DNA of 64,000 nt from Takakia lepidozioides (GCA_030704615.1 CM060732.1:74131053-74195052), one strand, 5' to 3'. Counted from the first letter of the stretch, positions 32,890-44,200 are shown. The notes: generated by a model not told the origin, from the sequence alone. Numbers and translations: made by a program.

Positions 32890-33239
32890 TCCATGCACAA
32901 GCAAACATGATGATACTGGAGTTCGGTGGCATGGTGAGACAGATCAGGAGATGGTGCCAAGATGACATGCAATTGTCTTTTTGTGCATCCTAGCAATGGG
33001 AGCTCAAGCTGGTCCATCCCATAGCATTGGTCATGTACATGGTATGCATGACGATCCGGTGATCAGTGAGGAGCTTGGTGGTACTGAGGATGTGCATGAA
33101 GATGCAGCGGTGTTGGCCTACCTTTGTACTAGAGAGACAGCAGCCAGTGTGACTGCTAAGGAGAGATCGGATCCTACAACGAGCCAAGAGGTTCAAGTGG
33201 GAGGGGACTCCCCTACTCCGAGTATGGGAGGATGGACGA

Positions 33240-34540
33240 GTGAGGATTGTGCCTCATCCAACATAACGAGCGCGATTGGTACGCCATGAGGAGTTGGGAC
33301 ATTTTGGGGTGCGGCGTACTCATAGTTTGTTGCAAGGACAATACTGGTGGCGGGGCATGCACACGAATGTGCAACAGTTAGTGGCAAGATGCATGGTGTG
33401 TGATAGAGTGCGAGCTTCTTTCAATGCACCTACTCCACAATTACATCCTTAACCCATTATGGGTTTGGGCCATCGTTGGAGTCTTGACTTCGCAGGCCCA
33501 TTGCCACTAACGATTCGCCATAACAAGTAGGTGCTGGTGATGGTGGAACATTTCTCCAAGTGGATTGAACTGGTGGCATTGCCTGACAAGGCAAGTGAGG
33601 TGACTGCGTATGCATTCTTAGATCGAATGCTTAGCCAATTTGGTGCTCTAGCCGAGGTACTCAGGGGAGAGAGTTCTTGGGGGAGTTTCAGGCTTTGTGT
33701 GAGCAAGCCTTGATAGATCACCGCACTACTTCTCAGGATCATCCCGAGGCTGATGGCCTGGCAGAGAGGGTTGTACAAACAGTCAAGCGAGGCTTGCGCA
33801 GGTATGGCTTGCAGAAGGGACACTAGGAGATTGGGACCTTCAGCTACCTTGGTTGGCCATGGGCTACAGGTTTAGCAAATAAGCATCACTTGCCTTGTTC
33901 TCGCCTTATTTCCTTCTCTTTGGCCAAGAGCCAGATTTGTCTGCATCTATTCGTATGGAGACTACAGTAGTTCTCAACCTTGATGATTCGGATGTGTGGA
34001 CACAAGCATGTGTCCAGAGGACAAAGTTGTTCAAGAGAGTCATGCCTATGGCTTTTGAGAACCTTGCTATTGCCCAACACCGAAACACATTGAGATACGT
34101 CACTATACGTGGAGGGGGATATCGGCCAAGTGTTCGGCGTTTCCACCCTGGGGACTATGTGTATCTGCAGCAGACAGCGCCTACGACTTTGTATGTCACA
34201 GCAGGGCATGTGATTCTAAGGGTCTGGGAGGTGTTGCCTTCAGGAGTGTTGATTCTGGAGGGTCGAGATGGCATGGTATGGAAGGACCATGTGCGCAATT
34301 GTGCGCCATGTCACCTTCCATATGTGGATGGGATGATAGATCCCAACCTTGCAGTGATACCTACAGGGTTGCGTTGCATGCTATGTGGGCATGCTGGTGG
34401 TGCCGCGACCATGTTGGTGTGTGACAAATGCTCAAGGGGGTGGCACATGGATGTTTGACACCGCCACTTGAGGAGGTTCCTAGTGGAGAATGGTTATGTC
34501 CATGATGCCTTGGACATAGGTAGTGGGCATGACAATGGTG
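33240..34540 (+). pseudogene. integrase with C-terminal PHD finger, copy A
   Basis: The H2C2 zinc finger is near 33289-33420 (ELGHFGVRRTHS ... CMVCDRV). The catalytic core includes LDFAGPLPLTIRHNK (33484), a damaged TDQG region near 33655 and the Glu region HPEADGLAERVVQTVK near 33745. A further domain ends in FHPGDYVYLQQ (34142). A PHD finger follows: CMLCGHAGG ... LVCDKCSRGWHM. It is broken near 34450 by loss of one G relative to copy B, and near 34503 by a TGA. Most chromoviral gypsy integrases end in a chromodomain; a PHD finger, which in host proteins reads histone H3 tails, sits in the same place here. Confidence 0.75.
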
Positions 34541-34780
34541 GAATTGACAAGTGATCCAAGGTCTAGCTGATGGGACCTCAACGCCATGGATACTTAATTG
34601 AAGATCATGGATTGCAGGAAGACGAGTAACGATGGGGCTACTTTTGTACCCGGCCTCTTGATCTATTGACTTTAGATACTGGGACATGTGCGATTGAAGG
34701 CCAAACGATGATTTTATTGAGATGGATTCTTGTCAGCTAACCGGTGTTAGAGGGACCTAATCACCAGCTAGGGGGGCGAT

Positions 34781-35323
34781 TGTGGCATAGCTTTCTAGGA
34801 TTGTGTGCTTAGAATGTATGGTGGACAGCGATGTATATTGTGGCACGATGCTTAGGTGCACGACAGCTGTCATGGTTTTAGTCATGGTTAACTAGAATTA
34901 CCTACTTCTAGTTAACTAGGACATTTTGGATATTTATATTTGTATTTTGTGTGTTGGGACTTCATTTGGTCTCACATGCCAAGTGAGGTGTCAAACCTCA
35001 CTTGGGACATGGGGATGGGTTTTTTCCCTTGTGAGTGTTGAGGAAGGCTCATCTTCTTGTAGTTGAGCCTCCATGAGCCTCTCCCACCTCCATAGCTCTA
35101 GGTATTGAGAGGGAGTGTGGTGAGGGCTTTGTAGGGTGGATTCCTTTAGCAAAGGTGCCATTGGCTTGACTTAGTTTATGTGATTGAGTGGATTCATGAG
35201 TGGAGTGTTTCCATTGTGTGTTCACTTCCATTATCTATTGTGGCATAGCTTTCTAGGATTGTGTGCTTAGAATGTGTGGTGGACAGCGATGTATATTGTG
35301 GCACGATGCTTAGGTACACGACA
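34781..35323 (+). repeat. 3' LTR of copy A, with identical-type 85-bp segments at both ends
   Basis: It starts TGTGGCATAG directly after the polypurine tract and ends GTACACGACA. The first 85 bases (34781-34865) recur as the last 85 (35239-35323) with few changes, and both segments begin TG and end CA. An AT-rich TATTTATATTTG near 34930 may serve as promoter. The right border is confirmed by copy B, whose LTR meets copia coding sequence at the same base. Confidence 0.8.
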
Positions 35324-35538
35324 ATGGCTATCTACTCAATGTGTTGTGGCCGTTCTTGGAGAGGGCAAGCAAGACTCCTAGTATTCCATAGTTTATGTAA
35401 GTCTAGTCCACATTTGGAATTCTTGGGTTGCTTGTGAATTGCACGAGCTCTGGGTTTCTCTTGAGTGAGCTATATAACTAGCGTATATCAGGTTGTAATG
35501 CCACTGAAGAAATTGTAATGGTTTGTGATATAGGGACC

Positions 35539-36320
35539 TGTGATGAAGCGGCTCCATGCTGTCAACAAGTCAGTAGAGGAGCTGGAAAGTAGCCCTCTCA
35601 AGCAGTTCTCGCAGCCGCCTGAAAGTCAACTTGGTGTAAGTCCATGACCTTGTACTCAACGTATCAATGACATTCCTTGGATATCTTTTCCAATTTTGTT
35701 TATCTGGCCATAGGAGTGTAGACTACTGTCCTTCACGTTTGCAGTATCCTTGTGGTCATAGACTCCGCATCCAGTGGGAGACCATTGTGAGGGTTTATTG
35801 CCAAGGGTAGGTATAGAAAGTACTCATAAGACCTTGTGTTTGGCATAGCCCTTTGGGTAGGTAGGTAGAGAGAAAGAAATTGAAATGTGTGTGTGTGTAT
35901 GTATGTTGTTTGCTGCAACTTTTTGGCTATAGACCTTCTTGTCTACCCTTCCTTCCTCCCCTCCATCCATCCATCCATCCCTATTAGTAGCTGCAGCCCC
36001 CCTCCCGATACTTAAGTATTGTAATGCTTGGACCTCCGTAATCTAGCCTACATGGTATTTTCACTCATTATTTTTGCTGGTGGGTGCTGGGATGACAGTT
36101 TAAGGTGGGAGACCAAGTTCGGCTCCATAACGTGATGTCCAAACGGACAAAGGTTGGATTAGGGATTATATGTTCTCTGCAAGACTGCAAGGTAAGTGAG
36201 GGCTACCCTGATGTGCCAGCTGAGTATGCGGCTATATACATCAAAGAGGCATACATCACTAACGCTCCTTTACCATATCTCAACGATGTTAAGAAACACA
36301 TTGTGTTGGGAAGAAGATGA
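35539..36320 (+). pseudogene. unidentified two-exon fragment
   Basis: Two coding-like blocks are joined by plausible splice sites. Block 1 at about 35539-35633 (MKRLHAVNKSVEELESS ... QPPESQLG) is followed by GTGTAAGT. Block 2 starts at about 36099 after ATGACAG, with FKVGDQVRLHNVMSKRTKVG. The second block continues to 36320 as an open frame or ends at the GTAAGT near 36192. A coiled N-terminus followed by a small beta-rich module resembles the C-terminal part of plant transposase-associated proteins, but I cannot name it. The LINE begins immediately after it. Confidence 0.3.
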
Positions 36321-39030
36321 TGCCCTCTCAAATATCTGAAGGTCTCATAACCCTGATCTATAAAAAAGGGGAGAGCAACGTGGCTAACTTCTGCCCCATC
36401 ACTCTTCTCAATTCAACATACAAAATCATAGCTAAGGCACTAGCCTTAAGAATCCAACCTTTGCTGCCAAAAATCATAAGGAAGGAGCAGACATGATTCC
36501 TTAAAGACCGTATGATACTAGATAACATTTTGCTGGTGCATGAAGCCCTTCATCGAGTTTCTCTGAATCACCAACCCTTGGCCCTACTTATGTTGGATTT
36601 TGAAAAAACGTTCGATTCTATTGACTGGACTTTCCTCTTGGGTGCTTTGGATAAATCTGGTCTTGGGGGACCTTTCTTGTCATGGGTTTCAATATTACTG
36701 CAGTCTGCTTCCAGTAAAGTATTGGTCAATGGTGTCATATCCCAGGCCTTCCTTATTTCTAGATCGGTCAGGCAAGGGTGCCCGCTGGCACCCTTCCTTT
36801 TCCTGATTGCTGCAGATTCCCTGGGACATCTCCTTGAAGCAAGGCAAGACATTATAGGTCTCCATCTCCCTTCATTCGTGCCAGAGATGGTTAAACTATC
36901 TATGTATGCAGACGACACTACTCTGCTGTTGGATAACTCGGACAGAGTTAACATAGATAGAGCTTTGCAGACCCTACAAATATTTTGCTTGGGCTCCGGC
37001 TTGAAAGTCAACTGGCAAAAATCTATGGGTCTCCTCTCCTTGCTTCAAAATCAGGCACCTGCTTCCCACTGTGATTCATGGGAGCAAGATATTGGATTAC
37101 ATTGGCTCCAACCAGGTGAGTCACACACATTGCTGGGCCATCAAATTGGTATAAATCTTATCCAACAGAGTAGGATGCAAGCTATGATTTCTAACCTCAA
37201 GAGATCTCTAGCTCATTGGAGTTCTTCCATGCTTTCTATTGCGGGCAGAGCACTGGTGGCCAACCAAGTGCTACTGGCCTCTACTTGGTTTTCTGCTACT
37301 GTATGGGATCCAGGTACTGCAATGGTAAAGGAGATAAAGGCCCTGATTCGAAACTTCATCTGGGGCGCAACCACGCAAACCCCAGTCAGAAGGGCACACA
37401 TCTCTTGGGATCAGCTCTGCCAGCCAAAATCCAAAGGGGGACTTGGTACACTTGACCCAGCGACGCCAATAAAGGCTCTTTTGGCCAAATGGGTACCTAG
37501 AGCCCTAACTCACCGCCACAGCCCATGGAGCAAGCTGATTCAACCTTACCTTATGGGAGCTATGCCTGCTTCTTCACAGTTGTGGGCGCAGTCGTTGAGG
37601 TGGATTGTTCAAGGCAAAAACTCTCATGTGCAGCTGGGGTCTCTCCCCTGGCAATCTATATGGGCAGCCTGGCAATCAATGAGGTGCTCCCTAACCCAAA
37701 GAATCCCCACTAGTCATGCTGAGGCCATGCGTCAACCCCTCTTTGGGAATTGTAATATGAACACTAAAGTGCTTTTGCAGCAGCGACCCAAATGGGCTTT
37801 CTGGGAGCACTGTGGCTTTACACACATAGGAAATATCTGGGAACACGACCAGTACATCTCTGAAGCTGAAGTCACTTGGCTGTTTGGCACCAGACGCGTT
37901 TGGCCAGACTTGCTTCCAGAAATTCCAGCCTACATGGCTCCCTTGGTCACAGCAGGTGATGAGACCTGGTCCCTGCCCATATGGATGGCCTCAACTGTCA
38001 CTAGATCGAATTTTGCAATTCTGGTTCTATCGGTGCAAGATCAGATTGCTTCGGGCATTGCCTTTGCGGCGGACCCAGAGGGTGATTTGCTGGTCAGGGG
38101 CTACGTGGATGTCAATAAAAACAGCCTACATCCTATAAGAGTAGTAGATGGTGCAGGGAACACCACCCCAACCCCAAATGGGGGTCAGGAATTTGAGTGG
38201 GCCCTGCACTCAACTTTCACCTGGTTCCTCTCGTCCCCCCCCTGGCTGCTTTGCAGTTCGACCCAGGGGAGTGGAGATGGAGGGATGACAAACAACCTTT
38301 TTTTGCCTATACTGTAAAGCTGGGTTACAAGCTACTGTGGCCAACGATATCTTTCCACTCCAGATGGGAGCAAAAGTGGGGACACTTGCATTTGTTACAA
38401 GCCAGTTGGGACCTGGTTTGGAAAGAAATTCGGAGGAAAGAAAGGCCGGCAAAAACCTCAGGCTTCTTGTGGAAGGTTGCCCACCGAATCCTGCCTGTAC
38501 ACGCCAAGACCCTCCTCCACAACACGATAACTAGCTTTGGCTGTCTTCAGGCTCCGTGTGTTTGCAGGTGGCTGTCCATGGCAATCTTTCCTGCCTGGTT
38601 CCAGACTTTTTTGGTTTTGCACATTTACCCTCGGCTCAGCCATGCACTTGTCACCGGCCTGCTGGGCTCTGGTCTTGTCTTATACCTGGCAGACATCGTG
38701 GTTACTTCCCTTCATCTTTTGCTACTTGTATCTCCTCTGTTTAGACTTGCACATACTGCTGCTTAGCAGCATTATGCAGCTCATTTCTGACTTAGTTCGT
38801 TCTGCCCTGCAACTTTGCTTAGAACTTCTCCCCATTTTATCCCACTCTGCAAAGAGTATCCCCCTCTTGGTCTATCGTTCTTTCTCTTTAGATAGCTCAT
38901 ATGCTAGGTTTCCCCCAGTTAGCCTCACGGCCTCCCTAGTGGTTTTTTTTTTCACATGATTGTGAACTGTTATTTAAGTAATTTGATTAAAAGGGCCCCT
39001 GTCCCCTTTCCTTTGAAAAAAAAAAAAAAC
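36309..39030 (+). mobile_element. LINE (non-LTR retrotransposon), 5'-truncated, poly-A tailed
   Basis: The element begins inside the RT fingers near 36309 and ends in a 14-base A-run (about 39017-39030) preceded by GGGCCCCTGTCCCCTTTCC. The same 3' sequence, also followed by A-rich DNA, occurs near 53130-53150, so it is the family's 3' end. Neither ORF1 nor an endonuclease is present, as expected for 5' truncation. Confidence 0.8.
36311..38960 (+). pseudogene. LINE reverse transcriptase with zinc-binding tail
   Basis: Upstream of a TGA at about 36494 the RT is already readable (EGLITLIYKKGESNVANF, ITLLNSTYKIIAKALALR). After it a 601-residue frame (36512-38317) holds the RT core: LALLMLDFEKTFDSIDW, VRQGCPLAPFLFLIAADSLG, the catalytic MYADDTTLLLD (about 36904) and LKVNWQKSMGL. 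A different frame (38197-38766) continues with the RT zinc-binding (zf-RVT-type) region: KTSGFLWKVAHRILPVHAK and LHNTITSFGC. One stop and at least one frameshift make it inactive. The order of blocks is that of plant L1-like LINEs. Confidence 0.85.
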
Positions 39031-39042
39031 CAAAACATTTAT

Positions 39043-39262
39043 AAAAAAAAAAGCGAAACACCTGGGAGCGACAGCTCACAAATCAGGCCCCTTGATATAG
39101 AGAGGAGAAAATAACCTCTCAGTAACCTCGCCGTAAGGCTTTCCGATGCGACACTGCGCATAGACGGGGAGAAGAGCGTACCACACCCGTCAAGTAGGAT
39201 TTGAACCCAGGGTCATCCGGATGGCACTCAGTGCACTTTACCAACTGAGCTACTGACTGTTG
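39043..39262 (-). mobile_element. tRNA-derived SINE with T-rich 3' end
   Basis: On the minus strand a tRNA-like head carries box A TAGCTCAGTTGG (39252-39241) and box B GGTTCAAATCC (39207-39197). A body of about 140 bases follows and the copy ends in a run of T (39052-39043). The anticodon arm does not pair properly, so it is not a tRNA gene. T-ended SINEs occur in plants. It abuts the poly-A end of the LINE on one side and the hAT-like element on the other. Confidence 0.65.
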
Positions 39263-39270
39263 GTAAGAAC

Positions 39271-40166
39271 TAGTGTTGTGCGGTTCTTGCCATATTGAAG
39301 GAACCTCCTGTTCCGGTTCCGGATCCGGTTCTTTTTTATGAAGCAGTTCCGGTTCCGGTTCCAAAATTCATGAGCAGATTCCGGTTCCGGTTCCGGGTAT
39401 TTTTTGGGAAGGAACCGCCGGTTCCAGTTTCCGGTTCCGGTTCTCTATTTTTTGAATTTAAAAATATATATTAACTTTTTGATCGGTTTTTATAAATCTG
39501 AAAATGATTTGTGAATCCCCATTAGTTATATCAAATATTTTGACTATGTTGAAAAGAAACAACACAACACTCATTTACAAATTTATGAAATAATAATAAT
39601 GCAATGTAAGCGAGTATAAATCAATGTGTGTAGAGTACACAAATAAATCATTCTATCTCAAACAACTCGGCCTCTGCAATCAACTCCTCGTTGTCATCTA
39701 TGAGGACTTCCTCATTATTCAAAAACTCGTTCATGGAAGAGCTCACCAACACAAGAGACAAAACAACGTGTTAAAAATAAAAATAAAACCACTGCCTACG
39801 CTGCTACCTCCCCCTGCGCTGCTGCGGCCTCCCCCACACGCTGAGGCGTTGCTCCCTCCCCCGCGCTGAAGTCGCGCTACTGCAGCAGATCGCGCAGATT
39901 GAAGGTGAGAGACGATAGATCGCGGGAAAAAAAAAAGAAAAAAAAAAACCCCTAGTTCGGGAACCGGATCCGGAACCGCCACTGACCCCGTTCTGGTTCG
40001 CAGCCGGTTCCTGGAAAAACCCGTACCCGCCGGTTCCGGTTCTGGAACCGGCTCGTCCCTGCTCCCCGGTTCGGGTTCTTGGGCGCCGGTTCTGGTATCG
40101 GTTCCCAGGAACCGGAACCGGAACCGCCGGTTTCAACCCGCCTAAGCGGGTACCCGCACAACACTA
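39271..40166. mobile_element. hAT-like non-autonomous transposon, 896 bp
   Basis: Perfect 13-bp terminal inverted repeats (TAGTGTTGTGCGG at 39271-39283 and its complement at 40154-40166) are flanked by a perfect 8-bp duplication GTAAGAAC (39263-39270 and 40167-40174). An 8-bp target duplication with TAGTG-type ends is diagnostic of the hAT superfamily. Both subterminal regions are packed with GGTTCCGG / CCGGAACC motifs (39300-39440 and 39955-40125). A short remnant of a transposase C-terminus may remain inside. It inserted next to the SINE head. Confidence 0.93.
39648..39735 (-). pseudogene. possible hAT transposase C-terminal remnant
   Basis: A minus-strand frame reads MNEFLNNEEVLIDDNEELIA and then a few more residues to a stop at 39648-39650. 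Acidic tails like this follow the dimerisation domain in some hAT transposases. It is too short for certainty; it would show that the element is an internal deletion of a larger one. Confidence 0.25.
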
Positions 40167-40410
40167 GTAAGAACATGAGAAGAGGCTTGCAAGTTTTTTG
40201 GTGGAATTTTTGGGCATTAGGCACTTTGGTCCCATAATTTCCCAACAATTAGGCCAACATCTGAAAAATTCACATAATTGATTAGGCACTTTCATTTTGA
40301 ATTAATTATCGCCTAAACGTTGTCCAGGGATGGTAGTTCATCCGCGGATATGGGTGGCTGCGGATGACTGTATCTATGCACGCTGTTACGCTGTTACCTT
40401 ACTCCTTGCT

Positions 40411-40506
40411 GGGGTTTAGGGTTTAGGGTTTGAGTTCCTTTGGCACCATCGCACCTAGCGTAGCACTGCTTGAAAGATTTCCCACAGTGGGAGAGAGAGA
40501 GAGAGA
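40411..40506 (+). promoter_or_regulatory. telo-box and GA repeat upstream of the maturase-like gene
   Basis: GGGTTTAGGGTTTAGGGTTT (40412-40431) is the plant telomere-type motif that, in promoters, is called a telo-box. A pure GA run follows at about 40491-40506, and an ATG with a nearby GTAAGT donor lies at 40514-40540. The combination is common upstream of plant housekeeping genes; here it is suggestive only. Confidence 0.4.
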
Positions 40507-40636
40507 GGGGGGGATGGCGGATTGCAGCAGGAGTGTTGTAAGTATGGTTCAAACATCTCCGTGTATGCGTGTGCTTCATTTTGTTGTTTGCAAGCTGCAA
40601 ATATACAGTTGAGCCTTTCGTTAGAGAGTCAAGCCA

Positions 40637-41272
40637 TTGGTTTTATTCTGGAAGGATTGTCATACAGGAGCAGGTGTGAATTTACCATACGGGCAGAGAT
40701 CTGGAGATCGGCTCCAAACAGCGAGGAGCCCCACAGCATGTGACGATGAAATGGAGGTAGGTGATGATGTTGATGAGGTCTCTGAGTCCAACCCATCCAC
40801 ACCTCTGATGATAACTCGGCCGCGATTACTTGCTCCTGTCAGGGACTTAATAATGGAAGCCGTGGCACGGAGATATGCCAAACAGAATACTGCGGGCTTG
40901 GCCCGAGCAACATCCAATCAAAAGTTTGCTGCCGCAGAGGACAAGCACGTTGTTGATCATTTCTCATCGGTAATTCGGGGCATTGTAAATTATTACACAT
41001 TTGTGAACAAACGCTCCTCGTTATGGAAAGTAGTGTCCATCTACAGAAAGTCGTGTGCTCTAACATTGGCCAGAAAGCATAGTCTTCGATCAGCTGGGGC
41101 TGCTTACCACAAATTCGGCCCAAACTTGCGGATCTCAGACAAAGGCCAGGAGATAACATCACTATACTACCCCACTTCTCTAAAAACTACAGGAAAGTTC
41201 AACGTACGATCCCGGAGATTTAGTGAGGTAAACATATTGTATGACGCTTATGACGGATCAAGGCGGGTTTGA
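40637..41272 (+). CDS. group II intron maturase (domain X)-like protein, no RT domain visible
   Basis: Residues about 70-190 of this 211-residue frame match the C-terminal maturase region of mitochondrial group II intron proteins: LAPVRDLIMEAVARRY, then IRGIVNYYTFVNKRSSLWKV, YRKSCALTLARKHSLRS and AAYHKFGPNL. A downstream LYYPTSLKTTGKFNVRS block resembles the end of cox1-type maturases. Domain X binds the intron RNA and helps it splice. The reverse transcriptase half that normally precedes it is not present in the adjacent sequence. The first 40 codons overlap an alternative frame and may be intronic: CATACAG near 40670 is a possible acceptor. It may be a nuclear-transferred maturase, a domain-X-only gene or a captured fragment; an exon past 41272 was not found. 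Confidence 0.6.
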   Translation: MVLFWKDCHTGAGVNLPYGQRSGDRLQTARSPTACDDEMEVGDDVDEVSESNPSTPLMITRPRLLAPVRDLIMEAVARRYAKQNTAGLARATSNQKFAAAEDKHVVDHFSSVIRGIVNYYTFVNKRSSLWKVVSIYRKSCALTLARKHSLRSAGAAYHKFGPNLRISDKGQEITSLYYPTSLKTTGKFNVRSRRFSEVNILYDAYDGSRRV

Positions 41273-44200
41273 GAGGAAGCAGACCACTCACCACAAGCAT
41301 CCAAACAAGACCAACAGTGCCTGAAACATCTCCTACCAGAGTTCACATCCAATGTAGAATTTCTGGGAAGACTTGTCTCTCTTATTGAGGGAAACATGTG
41401 AGTGCAGCAGGAGATGGAAGGCACTAGACAATGCTAACAGGAAATCCTACGTTTGTATATCAGCACAGCAGTACCAGATTTTTGCACGCAACAAAGTTTG
41501 ACACTACATACCAGTTCACGTTTGAGAAAGAAGTTCTTCAGTTATGGATGGCAAAACCATGCTTGTGAATTATAAACCTTTTGAGATTTTGTCACTTCAG
41601 TTTGCTGTACCCACAACCTCGACTTCAATTTGCAGAGCAAAGGATTGTTTAGTCATATCTCAAAGAACAATCGGAACCGAGTGCAATAAGAGAGTAATTT
41701 TGTATGGTCGACAATACCAGTCTATGAAATGTATGTTTAGGGGTATCATTGCCAGGAAGCAATGGGGTTGCAGTTATAGGTGTAAGTAGCTGCTCGGAAG
41801 AGGATGCATCACAGCTTTTGGATCGTCTTCTCCATGCCCATGTATTTGGTAGAGGGGGAAGGTCTGTGCTTCGAAACAAGGATGGCCAGGGATCCTGTGG
41901 GCTCCAACCAGCTGGTAGTTCTGCAAGAGAGTTTGAAGAGAAAGGAAATGGAGGCCCCTCATTCTCAAGTTGGGCCGCGTAGCAGCTCGAACTCCAACGG
42001 AAGTCCTTATATCCAAGAAGAACGCACAGGAAAGCTGAAGCATTACCATGATGAAGAGAGAGGAGTGCTTTATGCACAATTTTGTGTGGGGAGCATGGCC
42101 TCTGGACTTCCTAAAGGAGGAAAAGGTGGAAAGCTTCGCAGAAAGGCTTGAGTGTTGCGAGGCCAGCAGCTTGTGCAGTCTTTTGTTCATGTTTTCTGAA
42201 AGGTTTTGCTTTCCCACCCTCCACCTTGAAGCCCATGATTGTATTTTTTTCGCTTTTGTTTCTATATGGTGCTCAGGGCTTCATTCCATATTTGAGGGGA
42301 GATGCCAGGGGTTTCATGGGTTTTCTTTGATTCGGGTGTTTCTCTGCTGACGGACAGAATTTTTAGTGGGAAAACCCTGGTTGCATGATGTCAATGGTAG
42401 ACGTTAATGTAGACCAGATTAGCATTCGGGCACAAGGACCATTGTAATATCAGACTGGTGTTTTTAAACCGGCTCTGGAAGAGTTAGCAGCCTGAGGTAT
42501 AGCTGCAACTGTGTCAGAGCTAACATCCACAAGGCCCTATCAATCTGGGCACCTGCAGCCAACTCTGAAACTGTAATTTTTCTTATGGAAGCAACACCAC
42601 CTTAATCCTAGTATTCTGATGGCACCACCATTTGGATTGGGAGATAAGGAACAAGTCAAACAGAAAGATACAAATTTTGGCTTTGATCCAACATGTGTTT
42701 TCCCCTCAGCCTAATGCCAAATCATCAGGTCTAACTCTGTTACGCCTTGTTCCCGCTCCCGCTCAAACTGAGTGCGGGGTCAATGGCCACAAGGCTACGG
42801 CAAACAACGTCTTATGAGTACAATCTGTTTGCACAGTAGCTGGAAGTTCTTGGAGAAGTTGGAAGCCAACTGTATGCATCTTAGTAATCATCTAACCTCA
42901 GTTAGTGCAGCTCCAAGCAAAGTGAAGTCAGATTGCTGATCATGGAGGCAAAGATTGTTGATTACAGGCGTACGACATCATCCCGTGTCTCTAGCCTCCA
43001 GCAATGGCTCAGGAAGGAATGCAGGTGCCACAGTGCGGCAAGCATCGACCAAACCTCTTATGTCAGGTTCAGCCCCCATCTTGTTTCATGGGCAGTGTAG
43101 ACCAGTTGCTCTGTTTGTCTGCTTGGATGATTTTCCACAGCCACCAACTGTAGGCACCTCTGTTCCTGTCTCCAATGGATCTCGTTCTGATGACGCATCA
43201 GAGACCACAGGGGCTTCTATGAGTATGCAAACAAGGTCTGAACATTAGAGTCTGACTTGTTCAAATTGTGCAAAATATGTCCAGAATGGATTCCCCTTGG
43301 ATTTTCACAGGAACAGTTCATCCAACCTATACTGATGTCAATTGGGATTTTGCTGAGAGGGATGGTCTTTTGGCTCTGCTGCAGGGAAGAACAGGTGTCT
43401 ATTAAAGCCACATTCAAGTGGGGTTGTATTTCTGCTTGCCTGTGCCTGTGGGAGGTCGAGGCGGCTGAGAAATGACCCTTTTGATTACGAGAGTGCAAAT
43501 GTAACCTTCTTCCAGTTTCCCAATTGTGAGAATTTGTTGCCCTTTCTGGCTATGCAATCTAGCGACAGCGACAGCTCCCTCGGAGGGTCGGCTTGGAGTC
43601 TTGTCTCTCTCTCACTCTGCACCAGACTGAAATTTTAATTCAGGGTGGGAATCTTGAGGGTGAGCCTAAAGCCCTGGCCCTGTTGGAGTATAATTGCTGA
43701 GCACACAGCAAGTTGATGGTTGTGCAAAGGGATATCTTGAAAACCCGAACTAATTATCTTTATTTTAGGTGAGTCATGCCACTGGAGTGAGCCCCTCACA
43801 AAGGTAGCATCTATTTCTTGCCCTACTAGCATGGTGGTCAAGCATGGAATATTGCAGGGGGAAGATTCAATCTGAGGTCCTTCCTCAGTTGGAGACATGG
43901 AACCGAGGAAGGACCAATTTCAAAACCTTCCACTGCTCGAAGAAAACTATTCCTATAAGGGAGTAAGCTAGGGCAAAACGTTAGATCACAGCCATGTGTT
44001 TCTGCAGAAGAGTAATTCTGATGTATGTGTGTAATTTCTCCAAGGACTTGACTTTAAATTCAACACTATGATAGTCTGGTCTTTATGGCCCATACTTCAC
44101 TGTGCTTGACCATAGCTGGGTTCTCTTGTTGCTTTATTCTGTTCAGGCTCTGCTTCAATCTGTGGACTGCAGATTTTCATCAGCTTCTTCCTCTTATTTA

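Larger units (their letters stand above)
27640..35323 (+). mobile_element. Ty3/gypsy retrotransposon copy A encoding a DNA methyltransferase domain and a PHD finger
   Basis: In order: gag with zinc knuckles, aspartic protease, a cytosine-5 DNA methyltransferase domain, reverse transcriptase, RNase H, integrase with H2C2 finger and D-D-E core, PHD finger, polypurine tract (AGGGGGG, 34770-34776) and a 543-bp 3' LTR. The RT-before-integrase order and integrase type mark Ty3/gypsy. No 5' LTR matching 34781-35323 is visible upstream and the left limit is only approximate, so the copy is 5'-truncated or rearranged. Frameshifts and stops occur in gag, methyltransferase, RT, integrase and PHD regions; this copy cannot be autonomous. 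Fragments B (57465-61549) and C (62306-63512) are close relatives. Confidence 0.85.

Noticed and set aside
34781-35323. A separate miniature retrotransposon (TRIM) with 85-bp LTRs inserted after the polypurine tract
   Set aside because: The same arrangement sits at the identical position in copies A and B, and in B its outer end is the insertion border, so it is the family's own LTR.
39184-39256. A second tRNA gene on the minus strand
   Set aside because: Boxes A and B are present but the anticodon and acceptor stems do not pair; the body and T-tail downstream show it is a SINE head.
40411-40433. Telomeric repeat marking a chromosome end
   Set aside because: Only about three TTTAGGG units inside unique sequence; better read as a promoter telo-box or a short interstitial motif.
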